Source: Siphlonurus alternatus
Lineage: Eukaryota > Arthropoda > Insecta > Ephemeroptera > Siphlonuridae
Length of the DNA stretch: 64,000 nt
Assembly (NCBI GenBank): GCA_949825025.1
Contig: OX463778.1
Span: 54,066,364 to 54,130,363 of the forward strand
Direction of reading: 5' to 3'
The notes under the pieces: generated by a model
Database searches by the model: none
What the model was told of the DNA's origin: nothing
Seen by the model: the letters and a program-made list of their open reading frames with translations, nothing else
Shown here: piece by piece, positions 59,461 through 64,000 of the stretch
Position numbering within the stretch: position 1 is the stretch's first letter
How the letters are laid out: each line of letters begins with the position of its first letter
Made by a program: the position numbers and the translations under genes

Positions 59461-61232
59461 CACTGTAAAAAAATTCTTTGTATTTTTACAAAAAATAATA
59501 GGAAATAAAACGCCAAATTAAAAACGTGTATTTAAACTTAAAATTTTGTAATTGGATATTACAAATTCTAAATGTATAGTTACAAAATGAAAACATTTGT
59601 AAATAAACATTTATTTTTGTTTTTAACCAAATACAATTTTTTCGTTTTTTTACACGTTTATAATTTGGCGTTTTATTTCCAATTTTTTTATGTAATTTTA
59701 CACATAAAATGTTGTTTAAAAGCTACATAAATTTTTGTTTTTTTATAATATTAAAAGTTATGTTACAATTTATTTTATTTATTGCTTTTCAAATGAAGTT
59801 AATGAAAACCGTTTATTAATTCTTTCAGGATCTACGTACAAAATATTTTTTAAATATTAATACGAGTATTGCTACTTAAGGTAGAGATAACGCCGAACAG
59901 CTGATCGACGTAATCCCCTTTGATTAACATGCAAACCTTAGCAAATTGACAAAAATTCTGAATTTTTTTTGAGAGGCATATATTAGTGCCTAAAAGCCAT
60001 AGAAAAAATTTCAAAACGATTTAACGAAACGATTTTTTTTAATTAATTTTTTTAATTTTCAGCATAGGGCTTTCCCATGGAGAGACAAACTAAAAAATTA
60101 ATTAAAAAAAATCAGTTCGTTAAATGTTGTTCAAACTTTTTTTATGGCTTTTAGTCACTAATATCTGCCTCTCAAAAAAAATTCAGAATTTTTGTCAATT
60201 TGCTAAGGTTTACATGTTAATCAAAGGGGATTACGTCGATCAGCTGTTCGGCGTTATCTCTACCTTAATAATAATTTTCAGAATCTACCAGGAAAAATCA
60301 CTCTTACGTCCATCGAACAGTAGTCTTGAAACAGATTTCTCTTACTAAACGGCTCGCACTCAAATTCTAATGTTAAAGTAAATATTTTACAATTATTCCC
60401 GCTTCAAAAATAGTCAATCGGCTTGACATTGCACAGACAAAATTAAATATTTTATAACCATATTTAACCAAGCAGCAGTTTTGAATCTCTCGGCGGAGAG
60501 GGAACATAATATTGCACTGTAGGTCATCAAATTAAAAAAACGTATATTTTATAAAACGGATATCATGATTTAAGTCAATTTTCTAAATAAAAAATACCTT
60601 AAGATGAGCATAATGGATGCATGGGCTTATTGCCCTTTTTAAATACTATTGTAAAAAGGATTAAAATTTGCACAAAAACTATCGACTCCCCGGAAAAAAT
60701 AAGCTATCATGATGCTTTCATCATTGCTTACAGAAAAACACATAAATCGATACAAGTTACTACTTAAAATATAGAATAACACTTACCGAAGAATTCGAGA
60801 ACTAAACTTGGCTTCTTATGCTAATTATACACACCACAAATCATTAAATTACTAAGCTGTAGAACTACGTGTGTCATGGCGTCTCTTTGTGACGCTTACG
60901 ACTGTCTAATACATGTAATAGTACTTAATATTTTGTAATTATAACAAACAAAAATGTATTTTTACATTTTTTTAAAGTAATATTACATTTATTTATAGTA
61001 ATTTTACGTTTTCTTATGTGCTTTTAAAAACATTTCCCGATGTAAAAATATTAAAGTAAATTTTTGTAACAATACATAAAAATTTGTAAGTTCATTATTT
61101 TAACGTTTTGCTCAGTGATTTTACGAAAAAATTAATAAATTTGCAATTTTTAATGAAAAAATGACAAAAACAATAAAAAAGGTAAAATTACATGCCAAAT
61201 TTTACGAAAAATTACAAATATTTTTTACAGTG
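59461..61232. mobile_element. DNA transposon, 1.8 kb, CACTGTAAAAAA TIR, inserted in the TCTAT array
   Basis: The left end CACTGTAAAAAAATTCTTTG and the reverse complement of the right end CACTGTAAAAAATATTTGTA share 12 exact terminal bases and then align with small gaps. The same pentanucleotide array continues on both sides, so the insertion is certain. The array phase implies a duplication of AT or 7 bases if the ends are CACTG, or 5 bases if they are TCACTG. GTAAAA/TTTTAC words recur densely near both ends. GGAAATAAAACGCCAAATT (59501) is mirrored at about 59668. A foldback MITE is nested at 59880. No transposase or gene was seen. Length and terminal CACTG resemble the element at 38983. Confidence 0.85.
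59880..60264. mobile_element. Foldback MITE, GGTAGAGATAACG ends, TTAA flanks (copy 2, nested)
   Basis: 385 bp near-palindrome. GGTAGAGATAACGCCGAACA on the left is mirrored by GTTCGGCGTTATCTCTACC on the right, with the centre near CCCATGGAGAGAC. TTAA flanks both ends. It matches copy 1 (44701-45088) throughout. It lies inside the 59461 transposon, so it is the younger insertion. Confidence 0.87.
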
Positions 61233-61319
61233 ATTCTATTCTATTCTATTCTATTCTATTCTATTCTATTCTATTCTATTCTATTCTATTCTATTCTATT
61301 CTATTCTATTCTATTCTAT
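61233..61319 (+). repeat. (ATTCT)n pentanucleotide array, right part
   Basis: About 17 units, continuous in sequence type with 59290-59460. Confidence 0.97.
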
Positions 61320-61501
61320 GTATAGATATTTCATGGTATAAAAAAGTTATAAAATTAGCGAGTGGAGGAAGTGGCTATACTGCAGCCCACGTTAATTAAT
61401 TTTAAAATTTTAAGGAGCTGACAGTATTGTTACCAGATCACCTCTCAAATCCAACTCAAGTATTAAAATTGATTTAGCTTTCCTTCAACAAATTTGAGCT
61501 T
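61320..61501. other. AT-rich spacer
   Basis: Nothing recognised. Confidence 0.55.
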
Positions 61502-61567
61502 GAATTATGTCTTATTTAAATTTAAATTATGTCATATTTAAATTTGAATTATGTAATATTTAAATTC
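61502..61567 (+). repeat. 22 bp tandem repeat, three units
   Basis: GAATTATGTCTTATTTAAAT (first 20 of 22 bases) repeats three times with 1-3 changes per unit. Confidence 0.9.
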
Positions 61568-61801
61568 AGGAGTAGATCTGAAAAGCTTCAATAATTTTGG
61601 GTCCATGAGATGGTGAAATTAAAGATTGCCATTCACACTTTTATATTTTTTGTTTCAGTAATATAGATCAAGTATCTAGCAATATTGTTTACATGATAAA
61701 TATTAATTGACATAAACTCTGTGTACCTTATATTTTATATCTTGAATAATATAAACACAGAAATTAATTATATCATTCCACTTAACTGGCTCTGTCACGC
61801 A

Positions 61802-61907
61802 ACTTTCACATGACGGTGTTTAATACGAATCCGTTGACGACGCCTCATAAGAATAACATTATGCGTCGTCAACGGATCCGTATTAAACACCGTCATGTGC
61901 ACGTAGT
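61802..61907. mobile_element. Palindromic mini-element, CGTCGTCAACGGAT core (copy 2)
   Basis: CACATGACGGTGTTTAATAC and GAATCCGTTGACGACGC on the left are mirrored by GCGTCGTCAACGGATCC and GTATTAAACACCGTCATGTG on the right, an almost perfect 90-base palindrome. The CTCATAAGAATAACATTATG loop is in inverted orientation to copy 1 (44334). Confidence 0.85.
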
Positions 61908-62204
61908 TTCATAACCTCAGCCAGGTGAACTTCTCTATTTTAATTAAAACTCGCTGCTGTAATTGAGAGCTCTCTAAGCAACGGACATATCAAGCAACAG
62001 ACGACATTTAATGCCAACTTTGTGTCGAGTAAATATTGAATACACGTAATTAAATGTAAATGTTATAAACACGCTGTATCACAAAGAAGTGTATCGTTGA
62101 AATATAAACACATCAGAAATTATGTAATATGAAGGTAAAGAGGATTTGATAGTTTTTCTCTTGCACAAATTTATCGTTGAAAAAAATTAGCGTAATATGA
62201 ATGT
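61908..62204. other. AT-rich spacer
   Basis: Nothing recognised. Confidence 0.55.
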
Positions 62205-62318
62205 TAAGGTACACTTGACGCCTTAGAAAATTTCCCACTTGTTAATCACCATGTCCTGTGTTATTATTACAGGGCATGGTGCAAGACCGAAGGGAAATTT
62301 TCCATTGACTGTACAATT
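62205..62318. mobile_element. Inverted-repeat mini-element, GCCTTAGAAAATTTCCC end (copy 2, diverged)
   Basis: TTGACGCCTTAGAAAATTTC on the left and GAAATTTTCCATTGACTGT on the right. The inner word GTTAATCACCATG matches CATAATGGTGATTAAC of copy 1 (57529) in reverse. A further inner pair ATCACCATGTCCTGTG / CAGGGCATGGTG forms a short stem. Confidence 0.6.
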
Positions 62319-63484
62319 TTGTAGAACTCTGCTATCGTACTTAGTGTTATGGACTGCATGTTCCATGAACGAAAATATCTGCAGGTTTTTCGCTAATTAT
62401 GACGGTTATCGCCAGCCTACCTAAAGTCACGGCTTTAGTGAAAAACCTGGATTTCTTCCTGTAGATAAATCTTTTGTGAATCGGTTTATTTCTTTTTCAA
62501 ATGTATGCACCTAAAATGCAATCCAAACTACAAAAAAATTACTTCACTACTAAAAAATGTCGTTTATATATACATCATAAAATTAATTTTTTTTATTATT
62601 ATTATTGATAGTCTAATACGAATGTCAATAATGCCCAAACACCAAGTTTCTAATTACAGTATAATCCATTAATCCATTTTTAATAGTGGAGAAAAAAAGG
62701 TGGTGAAAATCCTTTTCAGTCACATGCGCAAGAAGTGGTCCGTTTGGGAGCAATGTGGACATGCCGTGACCATGAAGGGAGACTTTATTACTGATTAACA
62801 TACACTAACATTAACATACTTCTATGTAACACAATAAATAAAGTATTTACGTGTTCAATGTCCATAATTCTCGTATTAAAATAAGTGCAGGTTGAACGCG
62901 AGGAATTTTTCTTTGTCGTGATATGAGCGAGCACCAAGCGACGCTCACATCCATCACGACAGCAAAAATGTTGATTTCATTAACAAGTGAACTTTACACG
63001 AACTGTCCTCTCTCATATATTTCACATTTTTTGTTATTTAATTTGTTTTATGTTAGAAATACTTGTAATAATAATATACTAGTTACGAAATGTCATTAAT
63101 TAAAAAAAAAATCACTAAACTTTTGATGAAAAAGCAGATTTTTCAAAATTTTAATATGAATTTCGTCTGGTTTACTGCATCATTTTAAATTAACTCTAAT
63201 ATTAAATATCAAAACTATAATGTATTTTTGGAACTAAAATTGATGGACATTAAATTTTGGCTTCTTTTATCTTGTGCGGCAAGGAATTGATCTAACAATC
63301 TTGCTGAGATTCATTTTTATAGAATTGAGACCTTCGCACGTTCAAAGGTGTAAAAACTATTTCTTTAGCATTTCTACTTCTGATTATTACAGGTTCAAAT
63401 ATCGGACGAGAAGATAAACATTCAAAAGATTATAAAATCCAAACATGATCAAGATTCTTAATAATGACAACTTGATTTTTTTTA
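62319..63484. other. AT-rich stretch without genes
   Basis: Small GC patches at 62700-62780 and 62890-62965, where TCGTGATATGAGCGAGC and GCTCACATCCATCACGA form an imperfect inverted repeat. No gene was recognised. Confidence 0.5.
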
Positions 63485-63535
63485 CCCCTATAAACTTGAA
63501 GCTTCAGGCAGGGTAATGGGTTGGGATAACCGATG
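63485..63535 (-). mobile_element. SINE terminal fragment (5S-headed family), copy F
   Basis: CCCCTATAAACTTGAAGCTT, AGGCAGGGTAATGGG and TTGGGATAACCG match the CACCCCAATGAGCTTGGAGC, GAGGCGGGGTAATGAG and AGGGATAACGG end of copy D. About 50 bases only. Confidence 0.55.
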
Positions 63536-63631
63536 TAAATTTTATCACTACAGAATTTTATTCACAACAATTAGAAACATTGTACAAGTGTGCGAAGATG
63601 AGTGACGTGGGAGGCCATGCACTTCCATGAC

Positions 63632-63711
63632 GACGGTGCTGCCCCCACAGTTTAATCATCCCACGACATGTGACGGTGCTGCCCCCACAGTTTAATCATC
63701 CCCCGACATGT
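63632..63711 (+). repeat. 40 bp tandem duplication
   Basis: GACGGTGCTGCCCCCACAGT and onward to CGACATGT, two copies with one substitution. GATGACGACGG-type words around the duplication (GACGACGG at 63629, CCGTCGTC at 63723) are inverted to each other. Confidence 0.92.
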
Positions 63712-64000
63712 CGCAACCACCCCGTCGTCATAAATCTGAAGTAATTTACATACCACAGGGAAAATTACAATTATTATATAATTTTTTATAAAATTTCTTT
63801 TGATAAGTCTGAAAAATAATCTTAATGTTATGTGACAAAGCTTTCATAACAAAATAGTTTAAATATTAATTCTCTGCATTGTACTAAATAATATGACCAG
63901 GTTGCATGCCCCTTTATCTCTGCAGGCCCGCAGTGCACGACATATTGAAGATGTCACGTGACCTGTATCGTAAAATTTAACATTCATAAATTATGTTAAT
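63712..64000. other. AT-rich end of the window
   Basis: Nothing recognised. A mild GC patch at 63900-63965 includes CACGTGACC. Confidence 0.5.

Noticed and set aside
59248..59508. 86-codon frame of FYSIL repeats
   Set aside because: Translation of the TCTAT array.
60124..60348. 74-codon frame
   Set aside because: Lies in the right arm of the nested foldback MITE and its flank; not coding.

Overview
The window is strongly AT-rich eukaryotic DNA from an animal, most likely an arthropod. Nothing prokaryotic is visible: no operons, no ribosome binding sites, no long open frames. The longest frames are either simple repeats (CT, ATTCT, TAA) or about 100 codons of non-coding sequence. Support for an insect-like host comes from a SINE with a 5S rRNA-derived head of animal type, arthropod TCAGT initiator motifs in front of the one spliced gene model, and short GT-AG introns of 65-75 bp. 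I lean towards a large, repeat-rich insect genome, but the species cannot be proved from the sequence.

Most of the window is gene-poor intergenic or intronic DNA. What stands out is mobile DNA. There are many short foldback or inverted-repeat elements, several present twice: families ending TTAAGGGTAAGG (16.9 and 49.4 kb), TTAAGGTAGAG (44.7 and 59.9 kb), a CRE-bearing palindrome (12.9, 48.6 and 51.4 kb), a long-TIR family (25.0 and 26.8 kb), a TACAAGAAAA foldback (25.4, 40.3 and 59.1 kb) and others. At least seven copies or fragments of one SINE occur, two of which keep a 5S rRNA-like end. Satellites include two long CT tracts, an ATTCT array and minisatellites with 12, 22, 40, 52, 63 and 69 bp units.

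The most interesting region is 38983-40780. This 1.8 kb element has inverted termini starting CACTGAAAAAACA or CACGGAAAAAACA, a TA duplication and many subterminal AACAGT/ACTGTT motifs. Inside it sits a GC-richer three-exon gene model coding for 97 residues, with clean GT-AG introns, all junctions in phase 0, initiator-like motifs and an AATAAA signal. It may be a captured host gene fragment or an accessory gene of the transposon. A second element of similar size (59461-61232), with CACTGTAAAAAA termini, is inserted in an ATTCT microsatellite and itself carries a nested foldback element.

Scattered GC-richer islands of 100-250 bp contain an unexpected number (at least 14) of perfect TGACGTCA (CRE) octamers, some next to AGGTCA nuclear-receptor half sites. 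These could be regulatory elements or remnants of a dispersed family. A few small candidate exons or ORFs are recorded with low confidence: a 39-codon ORF behind a TATA box at 2.4 kb, a terminal-exon candidate at 3.2 kb, and GC-rich open stretches at 22.5, 26.5 and 55.5 kb. No tRNA, rRNA gene or CRISPR array was found.
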